DNA from: Allobosea sp.
GTDB lineage: Bacteria > Pseudomonadota > Alphaproteobacteria > Rhizobiales > Beijerinckiaceae
DNA length: 34,577 nucleotides
Direction: 5' to 3'
NCBI RefSeq assembly: GCF_030694325.1
Contig: NZ_JAUXYO010000147.1
Span: 1 to 34,577, forward strand
Program-made: the position numbers and the translations under genes
The notes under the pieces: generated by a model
Seen by the model: only the letters and a program-made list of their open reading frames with translations
Databases searched by the model: none
What the model was told of the DNA's origin: nothing
Shown: one piece after another, positions 8,593 to 18,480 of the stretch
Position numbering within the stretch: position 1 is the first letter of the stretch
How the letters are laid out: each line of letters begins with the position of its first letter

Positions 8593-8783
8593 CGCGACCT
8601 CATCCCATGAAAAGCGAGAGGCGACCAGAGGGCTTTCGTCGCAGCAGGCCGCGCGCTGCGACCGCGAAATGCGACGCAGGTGTTGCGCTGACCCTACAGT
8701 CGCGCCTCGCGGGGCCGGCTACGGTCGAGACCAGCATCCTCCGGCGCGTTTTCCGGCGGAGGCCAGACCCCGGTTCGCGATCC

Positions 8784-10025
8784 ATGCCCCGTCACCTCGC
8801 CCCGCCCCCGCTCGACCCGGCCGCCGATGCCGCGCTGCTGCTGAGGCGCATCGCCTTCGGTACGCTGGCGCTGCTGCTGCCGACCGCGTCCCTCGTGTCG
8901 CGGCGTGCCGCGGTGGTGCTGGCGCCGATCGGCGTCGTGCTTCTGGTCATCGCCATGCTGATCGAGGACCCGCGCGATTTCGTCTCGCGGCTCAAGCGGA
9001 GTGTGTTCAGCCTGCCGGGGCTGATTCTGATCGGCCTCGTCGCCTGGGCGGTGCTGTCTCTGGTCTGGAGCCCTTACACGATCTCGGCGACGGAAAAGGC
9101 CAGCAACATCGTTCTCGCCGTCGCACTCGGCTTCCTGGGCAATGCGGCGCTGCCTGAGCGGATGCGGGCCTCGAACCTCAACCTCGCCCCGCTCGGGGCC
9201 GGCACCGCCGCCGCCTTCGCGCTGGCGCTGATCGTGATGGCGGCCCTGCGCCACCAGGACAGCGACGGCGGCGTCGAGCGCGGGATCAGCGTCATCCTGA
9301 TCATGTCCTGGCCGGCGCTCGCCTGGTTGCTCTCGCGCGAGCGGGGCCTGAGCGCGCTCGGTCTCGCGCTGATCGTTGCGCTGCTGTCGCTGACGCGGTT
9401 CGAGGACGGCGAGGCCGTGGCGATGATCTGCGGCGCGGTCGCCTTCGGGGCCGTCAGCGCCAATCGCGAAAGGGCAGCGACCATGGTCGCAGCCGTTCTG
9501 GCCGGGCTGATCCTGCTGGCGCCGATCCTGCCCTTCCTGATGATCCCGATCGTCTCACGGCTGCCCGACAGTTCGCTCGCCTCTTCGCTGGGAGTCTGGG
9601 CCGATGTGATCAGCAGCGCGCCGATCCAGCTCGTGACCGGGCACGGCCTCGACACCGTGCTGCGCGGCCGGCTGATCGGCGCCCTGCCGCCCTCGACCCC
9701 GACGACGCTGCTGTTCGAAACCTGGTATGAGCTGGGCCTCGTCGGCGCGGCTGCGGCCGCCTTCTGCCTCTACATCGCCGTCCGGGCGGCGGGGCGAATG
9801 CCCGGCGCGCTGGCGGCTGGCGGCGTGGCGGCCTTCACCACCGCCTTTGCGCTCTCGGCGCTCGGCTTCGCGACTTTGCAGCCCTGGTGGCTGATGACGT
9901 TGACGGCTGTCGTGCTGATGTTCGGCGCGATCGCGCGAGGACAGTATCGCACCGACCGGCCCGTCGCGCCGCTGCTGAAGTCCCCGGGAACGACGCGCCC
10001 GAAGGCCGGCGGCACGCCCGCCTGA
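8784..10025 (+). CDS. polytopic membrane protein, O-antigen ligase/polymerase-like
   Basis: Start MPRHLAPPPLDP; about 10 hydrophobic segments; VLSLVWSPYTISATEKASNIVLAVALGFLG and a VTGHGLDTVLRG loop resemble Wzy/WaaL-type proteins. Confidence 0.6.
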   Translation: MPRHLAPPPLDPAADAALLLRRIAFGTLALLLPTASLVSRRAAVVLAPIGVVLLVIAMLIEDPRDFVSRLKRSVFSLPGLILIGLVAWAVLSLVWSPYTISATEKASNIVLAVALGFLGNAALPERMRASNLNLAPLGAGTAAAFALALIVMAALRHQDSDGGVERGISVILIMSWPALAWLLSRERGLSALGLALIVALLSLTRFEDGEAVAMICGAVAFGAVSANRERAATMVAAVLAGLILLAPILPFLMIPIVSRLPDSSLASSLGVWADVISSAPIQLVTGHGLDTVLRGRLIGALPPSTPTTLLFETWYELGLVGAAAAAFCLYIAVRAAGRMPGALAAGGVAAFTTAFALSALGFATLQPWWLMTLTAVVLMFGAIARGQYRTDRPVAPLLKSPGTTRPKAGGTPA

Positions 10026-10037
10026 GGCCCGGGACGG

Positions 10038-11039
10038 TCAGGCTGCGGCGACGCGCCCGGCCTGGACCGCATGACAGGCGACGCCGTCGATCACCGGCGG
10101 ATTCTCGCTCCGGCAGCGGTCGAAGACGAGCGGGCAGCGCGGGTGGAAGGTGCAGCCCGAGGGCGGCGCAAGCGGGTTCGGGATCTCGCCCTTCACCGAT
10201 TGGCGGACCTTGCCGACCATCGCGACATCGGGCACCGCATCGAGCAGCATGCGCGTATAGGGGTGCCGCGGAGCGGAGAACAGGCTCTTGCCGTCGGACA
10301 CCTCGACGAGGCGGCCGAGATACATCACGCCGATGCGGCTCGCCATGTGCCGGACGACCGCGAGATTGTGCGAGATGAAGAGATAGGTCAGCCCCAGCCG
10401 CTCCTGCAGATCTCGCATCAGGTTGAGGATCTGGGCCTGGACCGAGACGTCGAGCGCCGAGGTCGGTTCGTCGCAGACGATGAACTCGGCGTCCGACGCG
10501 AGCGCGCGGGCGATCGCGATGCGCTGGCGCTGGCCACCCGAAAATTCGTGCGGAAACTTGGTCCTGTCATCGGGATGGAGTCCAACCAGCGTCAGAAGCT
10601 CTCCGACTCTTTCCGCGATCGCTGCCTCGCTCTCGATCAGGCTGAAGGCCCGGATCGGCTCGGCGATGATGCGCCCGACGCGCCAGCGCGGGTTCAGCGA
10701 GGCGTAAGGGTCCTGGAAGATCATCTGGATGCGCCGGCGCAGGCGCTGGCGATCATCGGCCGCCGCGGCGTCGTGCATCGAGACGCCGTCGATGGTGACC
10801 GTGCCGGCGGAGGGCGGCAGGAGGCCGACGACCATGCGCGCCACGGTCGACTTGCCGGAGCCGGATTCGCCGACCAGCGCGAAGGTCTCGCCCTTGCGGA
10901 TTTCGAAGGAGACGCCGTCGACCGCCTTTAGGAACTGGCGCGGCGCGCGCTCGATGACGCGGTTGAGCCAAGGCTTCGAGACATCGAAGACGCGCTTGAG
11001 GTCATGCACCTCGACCAGCGGGGCGGGATCGGCGGTCAT
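10038..11039 (-). CDS. peptide-type ABC transporter ATP-binding protein (DppF/OppF-like)
   Basis: Walker A GESGSGKST, signature FSGGQRQRIAIARAL, Walker B FIVCDEPTSALD, C-terminal oligopeptide/dipeptide extension CTFHPRCP; ATGA overlap with upstream gene. Confidence 0.95.
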   Translation of the reverse strand: MTADPAPLVEVHDLKRVFDVSKPWLNRVIERAPRQFLKAVDGVSFEIRKGETFALVGESGSGKSTVARMVVGLLPPSAGTVTIDGVSMHDAAAADDRQRLRRRIQMIFQDPYASLNPRWRVGRIIAEPIRAFSLIESEAAIAERVGELLTLVGLHPDDRTKFPHEFSGGQRQRIAIARALASDAEFIVCDEPTSALDVSVQAQILNLMRDLQERLGLTYLFISHNLAVVRHMASRIGVMYLGRLVEVSDGKSLFSAPRHPYTRMLLDAVPDVAMVGKVRQSVKGEIPNPLAPPSGCTFHPRCPLVFDRCRSENPPVIDGVACHAVQAGRVAAA

Positions 11040-12046
11040 GCGGCGACCCCGCTTTTGCTGCGCGTATCGTAGAGATGGCAGGCGACCTTGCGGCTGCCGA
11101 CGGCGATCAATTCCGGCCGCTCGACATGGCAACGCGCATAGACCTGCGAACAGCGCGGGTTGAAGGCACAACCTTGCGGGATGGCCGAGAGCCGCGGCAT
11201 CGAGCCCGGGATCTGGACGAGGCGGGGGGTCTCGCCCTCGAGCGAGGGGATCGCCCCCATCAGGCCCTTGGCATAGGGGTGGAGTGGCTCCTTCACCACG
11301 TCGCGGACCGGGCCGATCTCGGCGATGCGCCCGGCATACATGACCGCGACCCGGTCGGCCGTCTCGGCGATGACGCCCATGTCGTGGGTGACGAGCATGA
11401 CTGAGGTGCCGCGCTCGCGGCAGAGCGACTTGATCAGCGCGATGATCTGCGCCTGGACCGAGACGTCGAGTGCGGTGGTCGGCTCATCGGCGATGATGAA
11501 CTCGGGCTCGGCGCAGAGCGCCAGCGCGATGACGACGCGCTGGCGCATGCCGCCGGAGAATTCGTGCGGGTAGCTGTCGATCCGCTTTTCCGGGGCGGGA
11601 ATGCCGACCTCGTCGAGCAGGGCGATGGCACGGGCTCGCGCCTGGGCGGCATCGAGATCGGTATGGACGCGGATGGTCTCGATCAGCTGCTCGCTGATCC
11701 GGTAGAGCGGGTTCAGGCTGGTCAGCGGGTCCTGGAAGATCATGCCGATGCGCTTGCCGCGGACCTTGCGCATCGCCTCGGGTGGCAGATTGTCGATGCG
11801 CTCGCCCGCCAGCCGGACCTCGCCGCCGGCAATGCGGCCGGGCGGGTCGATCAGGCCGATGATGGCCGAGCCGGTGACGGATTTGCCGGCGCCGGATTCA
11901 CCGACGACGCCGAGGACCTCGCCGCGCGCGACGTCGAAGGAGATGCGGTCCAGCGCGCGCAGCGTGCCGCGCCGCGTGACGAACTCGACGGTCAGGTCGC
12001 GGACGGAGAGGATGGGTGCGGTGTCTTCGTGCGGCATCGCGCTCAT
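11036..12046 (-). CDS. peptide-type ABC transporter ATP-binding protein (DppD/OppD-like)
   Basis: GESGAGKSVTG, FSGGMRQRVVIALAL, FIIADEPTTALD, CAFNPRC; ATGA overlap with permease. Confidence 0.95.
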   Translation of the reverse strand: MSAMPHEDTAPILSVRDLTVEFVTRRGTLRALDRISFDVARGEVLGVVGESGAGKSVTGSAIIGLIDPPGRIAGGEVRLAGERIDNLPPEAMRKVRGKRIGMIFQDPLTSLNPLYRISEQLIETIRVHTDLDAAQARARAIALLDEVGIPAPEKRIDSYPHEFSGGMRQRVVIALALCAEPEFIIADEPTTALDVSVQAQIIALIKSLCRERGTSVMLVTHDMGVIAETADRVAVMYAGRIAEIGPVRDVVKEPLHPYAKGLMGAIPSLEGETPRLVQIPGSMPRLSAIPQGCAFNPRCSQVYARCHVERPELIAVGSRKVACHLYDTRSKSGVAA

Positions 12047-12987
12047 CTCAGCTTCGGATTGAGCGCGTCGCGCAGCCAGTCGCCGAACAGGTTGATCGAT
12101 AGAGCGAGCAGGACCAGCACGAGCGAGGGAAAAAGCAGGATCCACCACTCGCCGGAGAAGAGATATTGCTGGCCGAAGCGGATCAGCGTGCCCAGCGAGG
12201 GCTGGGTCGGCGGCATGCCGACGCCGAGGAAGGAGAGCGTCGCCTCCTCGATGACGGCGAGCGCGAGGTTGATCGTCGCGATGACCAGCACAGGACCTGC
12301 GACATTGGGCAGGACATGCTTGAGCATCACCGGCCAGGCCCTGAGCCCGATCAGCCGGGCGGCGTCGACATAGACCTTGTTCTTCTCGACCAGCGTCGAG
12401 CCGCGCACGGTGCGGGCATATTGCGCCCAGTTCGACAGGCCGATGGCGACGACCAGCACCAGCAGCGTCATCTGCTCCTGCTGCGCCGGGGGGATCAGCC
12501 CGCGGGCGACGCCGAAGACCAGAAGCGCGACCAAGATCGCCGGGAAGGAGAGCTGGACGTCGGCGACGCGCATGATCAGCGCCTCTGTACGCCCGCCGAC
12601 ATAGCCGGCGACGAGGCCGAGACCCACGCCGATGACGAGCGAGAACAGCACGGAGGCCGCACCGACCAGCAGCGAGACGCGCGAGCCGTAGAGAATGGCC
12701 GAGAAGATGTCCCGCCCTTGCGAGTCCGAGCCCAGCCAGAAGACCTTGCCGGTGATCTCGTTGGGCACCATCGGTCGGGAGAAGCCATCGGAGAGATCGA
12801 GGGAAGCCGGGTCGAAGGGGTCGTAGGGCGCGATCAGCGGCGCCGCGACCGCCGCCGCGACGAGGAGCAGCGCCAGCACGGTGGCCACCACCGTCACCGG
12901 CGACGAGCGAAAGGACCAGGCGATGTCGGAATCCCAGATCCGGGCCAGGCGGCCGGGCGGGTTTGGGGGAGTGGACGCCACCGTCAT
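12043..12987 (-). CDS. peptide-type ABC transporter permease (DppC-like)
   Basis: WLGSDSQGRDIFSAILYGSRVSLLVG and the EEATLSFLGVGMPPTQPSLGTLI motif. Confidence 0.94.
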   Translation of the reverse strand: MTVASTPPNPPGRLARIWDSDIAWSFRSSPVTVVATVLALLLVAAAVAAPLIAPYDPFDPASLDLSDGFSRPMVPNEITGKVFWLGSDSQGRDIFSAILYGSRVSLLVGAASVLFSLVIGVGLGLVAGYVGGRTEALIMRVADVQLSFPAILVALLVFGVARGLIPPAQQEQMTLLVLVVAIGLSNWAQYARTVRGSTLVEKNKVYVDAARLIGLRAWPVMLKHVLPNVAGPVLVIATINLALAVIEEATLSFLGVGMPPTQPSLGTLIRFGQQYLFSGEWWILLFPSLVLVLLALSINLFGDWLRDALNPKLR

Positions 12988-13002
12988 GACAAGGGCCTCT
13001 TC

Positions 13003-13145
13003 GTCATTCCGGGGCGGCCCGGAGGGCCGAGCCCGGAACCCATGAACATTGTGTCTGCCGCAATGATCATCGCGCGCGCCGCCTCTTCCGAATCCGTCGT
13101 GTTCATGGGTTCCGGGCTCGCCGCTGCGCGGCGCCCCGGAATGAC
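13003..13145. repeat. palindromic REP-like element, family A copy 3 (inside ABC operon)
   Basis: GTCATTCCGGGGCGGCCC...CCCGGAACCCATGAACA...TGTTCATGGGTTCCGGG...GCGCCCCGGAATGAC between dppB- and dppC-like genes. Confidence 0.88.
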
Positions 13146-13165
13146 GGTGGAGGTACCGAGCGACC

Positions 13166-14149
13166 TCATTTCGCCATCGCCGGATTGCCGCTGCGCAGGC
13201 GCGGATCGAGCGCGACATAGACGAGATCGACCAGGAGCGAGGTCAGTACGAAGACGAAGGCGACGAACAGGAGATAGGCCGACATCACCGGCACGTCGAC
13301 GAACTGAACCGCGTTGACGAAGAGCGCGCCGAGCCCCGGCCACTGGAACACCGTCTCGGTGACGATGGCGAAGGCGATGACGCCGCCGAGTTGCACGCCG
13401 GCGATGGTGATGACCGGAATCAGGGTGTTGCGCAGCGCGTGGCGGAACTCGATGCGGCGCTCGGGAATGCCCCGCGCCCGGGCGAAGCGGATGAAATCGG
13501 CCCGCATCACCTCCAGCATCTCGGAGCGGACGAGGCGCATGATCAGCGTGAGCTGCAGGAAGCCCAGCGTCAGCACCGGCATGACCAGCGATTTGAGTCC
13601 GCTCGTGGTGAGCAGCCCGGTCGTCCACCAGCCGACCGCGACCGTGTCGCCGCGGCCGAAGGAGGGCAGCCAGCGCAATTCGACGGCGAAGATGTAGATC
13701 AGGCCGATGCCGATCAGGAAGGTCGGCAGGCTGACGCCGATCAGCGAGAGCGCCATCACCAGATTGGCGATCCAGCCATCGCGCCGGATTGCGGCATAGA
13801 CACCGAGCGCGATGCCGGTGACGAAGGCGAAGATCGCCGAGAGCACGGCGAGTTCCACCGTCGCGGGCAGGCGCTCGAGGATCAGCGAGGAGACCTTGCG
13901 GCCCTGGCGGTAGGAGATGCCGAAATCGCCCTGCGCCGCATCGGCGACGAAGCGGGCGAACTGCAGCGGCACGGGATCGTTGAGGCCGAGACGCTCGGTC
14001 AGCTCGGCGCGGTCCTGCAGAGTCGCCTCCTGGCCGAGCATGTTCACGACGGGGTCACCGACGAAGCGGAACATCGAGAAGGCGATGAAGGCCACCGCCA
14101 GCATCACGACGATGCCCTGCATCAGCGAGCGCAGGATGTAGGCGAGCAT
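13166..14149 (-). CDS. peptide-type ABC transporter permease (DppB-like)
   Basis: MLAYILRSLMQGIVVMLAV...; RARGIPERRIEFRHALRNTLIPVITIAGVQLGG. Confidence 0.94.
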   Translation of the reverse strand: MLAYILRSLMQGIVVMLAVAFIAFSMFRFVGDPVVNMLGQEATLQDRAELTERLGLNDPVPLQFARFVADAAQGDFGISYRQGRKVSSLILERLPATVELAVLSAIFAFVTGIALGVYAAIRRDGWIANLVMALSLIGVSLPTFLIGIGLIYIFAVELRWLPSFGRGDTVAVGWWTTGLLTTSGLKSLVMPVLTLGFLQLTLIMRLVRSEMLEVMRADFIRFARARGIPERRIEFRHALRNTLIPVITIAGVQLGGVIAFAIVTETVFQWPGLGALFVNAVQFVDVPVMSAYLLFVAFVFVLTSLLVDLVYVALDPRLRSGNPAMAK

Positions 14150-14198
14150 TGCGGGGTTACTTTCCGAAGACCGATCCGGCCGAAAACACACCCTTCGC

Positions 14199-14306
14199 GT
14201 CATCCCGGACGCAGCAAAGCGGAGCTCCGGGATCCATCATAGGGCGGGACGGTGCTCCATGATGGATCCCGGAGCTACGCCGCTTGCGCGGCTTGTCCGG
14301 GATGAC
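14199..14306. repeat. palindromic REP-like element, family B copy 2 (SBP/permease junction)
   Basis: GTCATCCCGGACGCAGCAAAGCGGAGCTCCGGGATCCATCAT...ATGATGGATCCCGGAGCTACGCCGCTTGCGCGGCTTGTCCGGGATGAC. Confidence 0.88.
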
Positions 14307-14338
14307 GCCGAGGCACATGAGTCAGGACGACGAAGGGA

Positions 14339-15940
14339 CTACGAGCCCTTGAAGCTCACCATCTTCAGCTTCGGGTTGTTGCCGACATCGACCGGGATAT
14401 CGAGCGAGGTCTTCATCGCGTAGCTGAGCGACTGGTTGTGGATCGGCAGATAGATCGTCGCGTCCTTCAGCCGGGTCCAGAGCCTGGCGATGGTGGCGTC
14501 ACGCTTGGGCAGGTCGACCTCCTTCGACAGAGACTCGATCATCGTGTCGATCTCGGCGTTCTTGAAGCCGGTCGCGTTCCAGGAGCCCTGCGAGCCCGTG
14601 CGCGAATGGTACATGTAGGAGAAGATATAGTCTGAATCATAGGTCGGGACGCCCCAGCCGACGAGGTAGAACTCTGTCTCCGGCGGGTTCTTCTGGATCA
14701 GGTTGAAGTGGATCGACTTCGACTGCGAGACCAGGTTCACCTTGACCCCAATCTGCGCGAACATGCCCACAGCCGCCTGGCAGATGCCCTCGTCGTTGAC
14801 ATAGCGGTCATTGGGGCAGTGCAGCGTGACCGAGAAACCGTTGGGATAGCCGGCTTCCGCCAGCAGAGCCTTGGCCTTGGCGTTGTCGACCGCCGGGAAG
14901 GAGTCCAGCTCCTTGGTCCAGCCATTGACGAAGGGAGGCATGATAACGCCCGTCGGCACCGACTCGCCGCGCATGACGACACGCTGGATCGCCGGTCGGT
15001 TGATCGCCATGTTGAGGGCCTGACGCACCTTCTTGTCGGCGAAGGGGTTCTTGCCCTGCACGTCGTCGCCCTTGAGATCGGCGGAGGCGACGTCCATCCC
15101 GAAGAAGATGGTGCGGTTCTCGGCGCCCGAGTTGACCCGCAGGTTCTGCTGGTTCTTCAGCCGCGCGATGTCCTGCACCGGCACGTCCTGGACGAAGTCG
15201 ACCTCGCCGGAGAGCAGCGCCGCGACACGCGTCGCGTCCTGCTTGATCGGCACCAGCGTCAGCTCGGTGATCTCGAGCGGGACCTTGTCCTTGTTCCAGT
15301 AGGCGTCATTGCGCTTCATCACCGTCTTCACGTCGGCCTCGCGCGAGACGAGGATGAAGGGGCCGGTGCCGTTGGCGTTACGGACGGCGAAATTCTCTTC
15401 CTTGTTCTTGAAGTCCTGCGCCTTGGTGGCGTTGTTCTTCTCCGCCCAGGCCTTGCTCATGATGCGGATCGAGGAGGTGTTGTTGACCAGGAGCGGGTTC
15501 GGCCCCTTGGTCTTGATGCGCACCGTCTGGTCGTCGACCTTGCTGACCTTCTCGACCGAGGTGAGATAACCCTTGAAGTCGGAGGTCGGCTGCATGGCGC
15601 GCTCATAGGAGAACACCACGTCGTCGGCGGTGAAGGGCGAGCCGTCATGGAACTTGACTCCCGACACCAGCTTGAACTCCCAGGTCGTCGGGTCGTCGGG
15701 GAGGACCCGCCAGGACGACGCCAGCAGCGGCAGCAGCTTGCCGGTGTGGTCACGCTCGGTCAGGCTCTCATAGATGTGCTGGTTGAGCGAGGTGGTGGGC
15801 CCCTCGTTCTGCCCGTGGGGGTCGATCGTCAGGGCATCGCCCGCGGCGGCCCATTTCAGGGGTCGGGCCTCGGCGGCGCTCAGTGCCAGCAGCGAAACCC
15901 CGAGCAAAGCGGCCGCAAGGCCGAAGACACGCGCTTTCAT
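14339..15940 (-). CDS. peptide-type ABC transporter substrate-binding protein (SBP family 5)
   Basis: Signal peptide MKARVFGLAAALLGVSLLALSAAEA; LLPLLASSWRVLPDDPTTWEFKLVSGVKFHDGSPFTADDVVFSYER; strong SD (GGGGAGGTG) upstream of ATG. Confidence 0.95.
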   Translation of the reverse strand: MKARVFGLAAALLGVSLLALSAAEARPLKWAAAGDALTIDPHGQNEGPTTSLNQHIYESLTERDHTGKLLPLLASSWRVLPDDPTTWEFKLVSGVKFHDGSPFTADDVVFSYERAMQPTSDFKGYLTSVEKVSKVDDQTVRIKTKGPNPLLVNNTSSIRIMSKAWAEKNNATKAQDFKNKEENFAVRNANGTGPFILVSREADVKTVMKRNDAYWNKDKVPLEITELTLVPIKQDATRVAALLSGEVDFVQDVPVQDIARLKNQQNLRVNSGAENRTIFFGMDVASADLKGDDVQGKNPFADKKVRQALNMAINRPAIQRVVMRGESVPTGVIMPPFVNGWTKELDSFPAVDNAKAKALLAEAGYPNGFSVTLHCPNDRYVNDEGICQAAVGMFAQIGVKVNLVSQSKSIHFNLIQKNPPETEFYLVGWGVPTYDSDYIFSYMYHSRTGSQGSWNATGFKNAEIDTMIESLSKEVDLPKRDATIARLWTRLKDATIYLPIHNQSLSYAMKTSLDIPVDVGNNPKLKMVSFKGS

Positions 15941-16095
15941 CGAAAAACACCTCCCCAAGCAGGCACCGTCGGTGCCCGAAGCGAGAGATGTTAGGGGCAG
16001 CTTCTGCGCGAGTCACGGGGGACCTGCGCCCCCGACGCATGGCATTTCCGAGCAATCTGCCCAAACCGTGATCAGTCTCGGGCCGCTCTGTCGGG

Positions 16096-17043
16096 TCAGA
16101 CGGCCGCGGCGGGTGCCAACTCCGGATCAGCCAAGGCGGCTCGGTGACGTTCGCGCGTCAGGAGCCATTCCGCCGCCGCCCAAGCCGCAACAGCCAGCGC
16201 GGCCCCGGCGATGACGTCGACGAGGTAATGGCTGCCCTCGATGGGGATCGCCACCAGCATCAGTCCGTTGAGACCGACCCCGAACCAGCGCCAGTAGGGC
16301 GCCGCCCAGAAGCCGAACATCAGCAGCACGGCCGAGACGGTGTGGAAGCTCGGGAAGGTCACCAGCCCCTGGGCGCCGTTCAGATCGACCAGTTTCATGC
16401 TGCCGTCGCGCAGCGCCTGGGCATGCTGGGCAAATTCGAGCGGAACGGCCAGGACGATGTTGGGATGGTCCGCCGGCGTGACGCCGAGATGGACCACGGG
16501 GCTCAGCGCGGGCAGCAGGGTCGCGACGGCCACGGTCACGATCGCCGCGAGCACATAGCTCAACAGAAACCGGTCGAGATGACGGAAGGCTCCGATCGCC
16601 GCGAGGACGATCGGCAGCAGCGCCGTCTGCGGCAGCATCGAGTGATAGGCGAGGACGAGAACCTGGTGAGCGGCCGGATGGGCGTCGAGCACGGAGAGCC
16701 AGAAGCGCCAGTCGAAGCCCAGGGCCACGTCCATCGCCTGGAACCAGTCGTCGCGCAGAGGCATGGCGAGGGATGTGCCGCTATAGGACAGCGATCCGAC
16801 CATGAAGATCAGGAGGATCAGTTCGGCCATCGCGCGCGTCAAACGGGCGAGGCGCTCGTCGGGGCGACGCTGCGTGTAGAAGGCCGAGATCGCGAGGAGA
16901 CTCGCGACGACGCCGAGAATCACGAGCAGGTCGCCGGCCTTCAGGCCCACTCCGGTGGTCGACCAGATGGCGAGGCTGAGCAGCGAGATCGCGCCGACGA
17001 GGGCCCACAGCGTCCGCGACGCCCTCCATCCGTCTCCCGCCAT
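16096..17043 (-). CDS. PAP2 superfamily phosphatase, membrane protein
   Basis: FPSFHTVSAVLLMFG and GSHYLVDVIAGAALAV motifs; multiple TM helices; start choice uncertain. Confidence 0.82.
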   Translation of the reverse strand: MAGDGWRASRTLWALVGAISLLSLAIWSTTGVGLKAGDLLVILGVVASLLAISAFYTQRRPDERLARLTRAMAELILLIFMVGSLSYSGTSLAMPLRDDWFQAMDVALGFDWRFWLSVLDAHPAAHQVLVLAYHSMLPQTALLPIVLAAIGAFRHLDRFLLSYVLAAIVTVAVATLLPALSPVVHLGVTPADHPNIVLAVPLEFAQHAQALRDGSMKLVDLNGAQGLVTFPSFHTVSAVLLMFGFWAAPYWRWFGVGLNGLMLVAIPIEGSHYLVDVIAGAALAVAAWAAAEWLLTRERHRAALADPELAPAAAV

Positions 17044-17168
17044 GCCGCTGCCCCCTCCCCGGTGGAGAAGCAGTGACACGACTCTCTAAAAACTCCGTTG
17101 CCCTGGCCAGCTGAAACCGGTTGGTTCCGATGGACGGATCAAATGGCCCGGAGCACTTGGGCTCGCTC

Positions 17169-18314
17169 TCAGCGCGAAAGCTCCGCGATCAGCTTCCGGA
17201 CGAACTGCGTTCCCGCATCGAGCTGCGCCAGCGAAATGAACTCGTCGGGCTGATGGGCCTGCGCGATGTCGCCGGGGCCGCAGACCACGGTCGACCAGCC
17301 AGCGCGCTGGAACAGGCCACCCTCCGTGCCATAGGCGACGACGTGGCGGCCATTGTCACCGGTCAGCCGGCGGCAGAGTTCCTCGGCGACGCCGTTCTCC
17401 TCCGGCCCCATCGCCGGAGTGTCGGAAGTGACGACGAAGTCGATGCCGGTCTCGGGCGCGATCGCCTGCATCTGCTCCTCCAGCGCCACGACCTCGGCGC
17501 GGTAGCGCTGCTCGTAGCTCTCGAAGCTCTCGCCGGGAATGCAGCGGACCTCGTGGGTGAACATGCAATGCTCGGCGGTGATGTTGACCGCCGTCCCCCC
17601 ATTCACGACGCCGACATGAAGCGTGGTATAGGGCGGCTCGAACCCGTTGCCCGGTGCGGTGCGGGCCTTGTTCTCGGCCATGGCCTGGTTGTGCCAGTCG
17701 ATCAGCCGACCCGCGATCATCACGGCGGGCACGCCGACATCGACACGGCTGGAGTGGACGGCATGGCCGCGCACCGTCGTCCTCATCCGCATGCCGCCCT
17801 TGTGGCCGGTGACCACCTGCATCATCGAGGGCTCGCCGACGATGACCGCGGCGGGCTTCATTCCATCCTTCGTCATCGCCTCGATCATCACCCGCGCGCC
17901 CTGGCAGCCGACCTCCTCGTCGTAGGAGAGCGCGATGTGGATCGGCCGCTTCAGCGGCGCCGCCAGCATCTCCGGCACCAGCGCCAGCGCGATGGCGTCG
18001 AAACCCTTCATGTCGCAGGTGCCGCGGCCGAAAAGCTTGCCGTCCCGCTCGGTCAGCGTCCAGGGATCGGAACTCCAGTCCTGTCCGGCGACAGGCACGA
18101 CGTCGGTGTGGCCGGAGAGCACGACACCGCCAGCGCCCTTGGGCCCGATCGTGGCATAGAGATTGGCCTTGTCGCCGTTGGCATTGAACGCCAGCGTGCT
18201 CTCGACGCCGAGACCCGCGAGATAATCGCGGCAGAAATGGATCAGATCGAGATTGCTGCGCTGGGATTCCGTGTTGAACGAAACCAGCCGGGCCAGCATC
18301 TCCTTGGGGGTCAT
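17169..18314 (-). CDS. argE: acetylornithine deacetylase (M20 family)
   Basis: VVLSGHTDVVPVAGQDWSSDPWTLTERDGKLFGRGTCDMKGF; SYDEEVGCQGAR. Confidence 0.92.
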   Translation of the reverse strand: MTPKEMLARLVSFNTESQRSNLDLIHFCRDYLAGLGVESTLAFNANGDKANLYATIGPKGAGGVVLSGHTDVVPVAGQDWSSDPWTLTERDGKLFGRGTCDMKGFDAIALALVPEMLAAPLKRPIHIALSYDEEVGCQGARVMIEAMTKDGMKPAAVIVGEPSMMQVVTGHKGGMRMRTTVRGHAVHSSRVDVGVPAVMIAGRLIDWHNQAMAENKARTAPGNGFEPPYTTLHVGVVNGGTAVNITAEHCMFTHEVRCIPGESFESYEQRYRAEVVALEEQMQAIAPETGIDFVVTSDTPAMGPEENGVAEELCRRLTGDNGRHVVAYGTEGGLFQRAGWSTVVCGPGDIAQAHQPDEFISLAQLDAGTQFVRKLIAELSR

Positions 18315-18480
18315 CGTCACGCGTCTCTCCAAAATGCGGCGCGAGGCAGGTTTCGTGCCGAGCCAACCGATGGGCCGAGCCTGATATATGTCCTAAGCCT
18401 CCAGCATGCCGCTGCCAACGATCCGTTTCCGTCCATCGCCGCGCGCCCCTATAACGGCAGCCGTAGATGAGAGGCACCAA

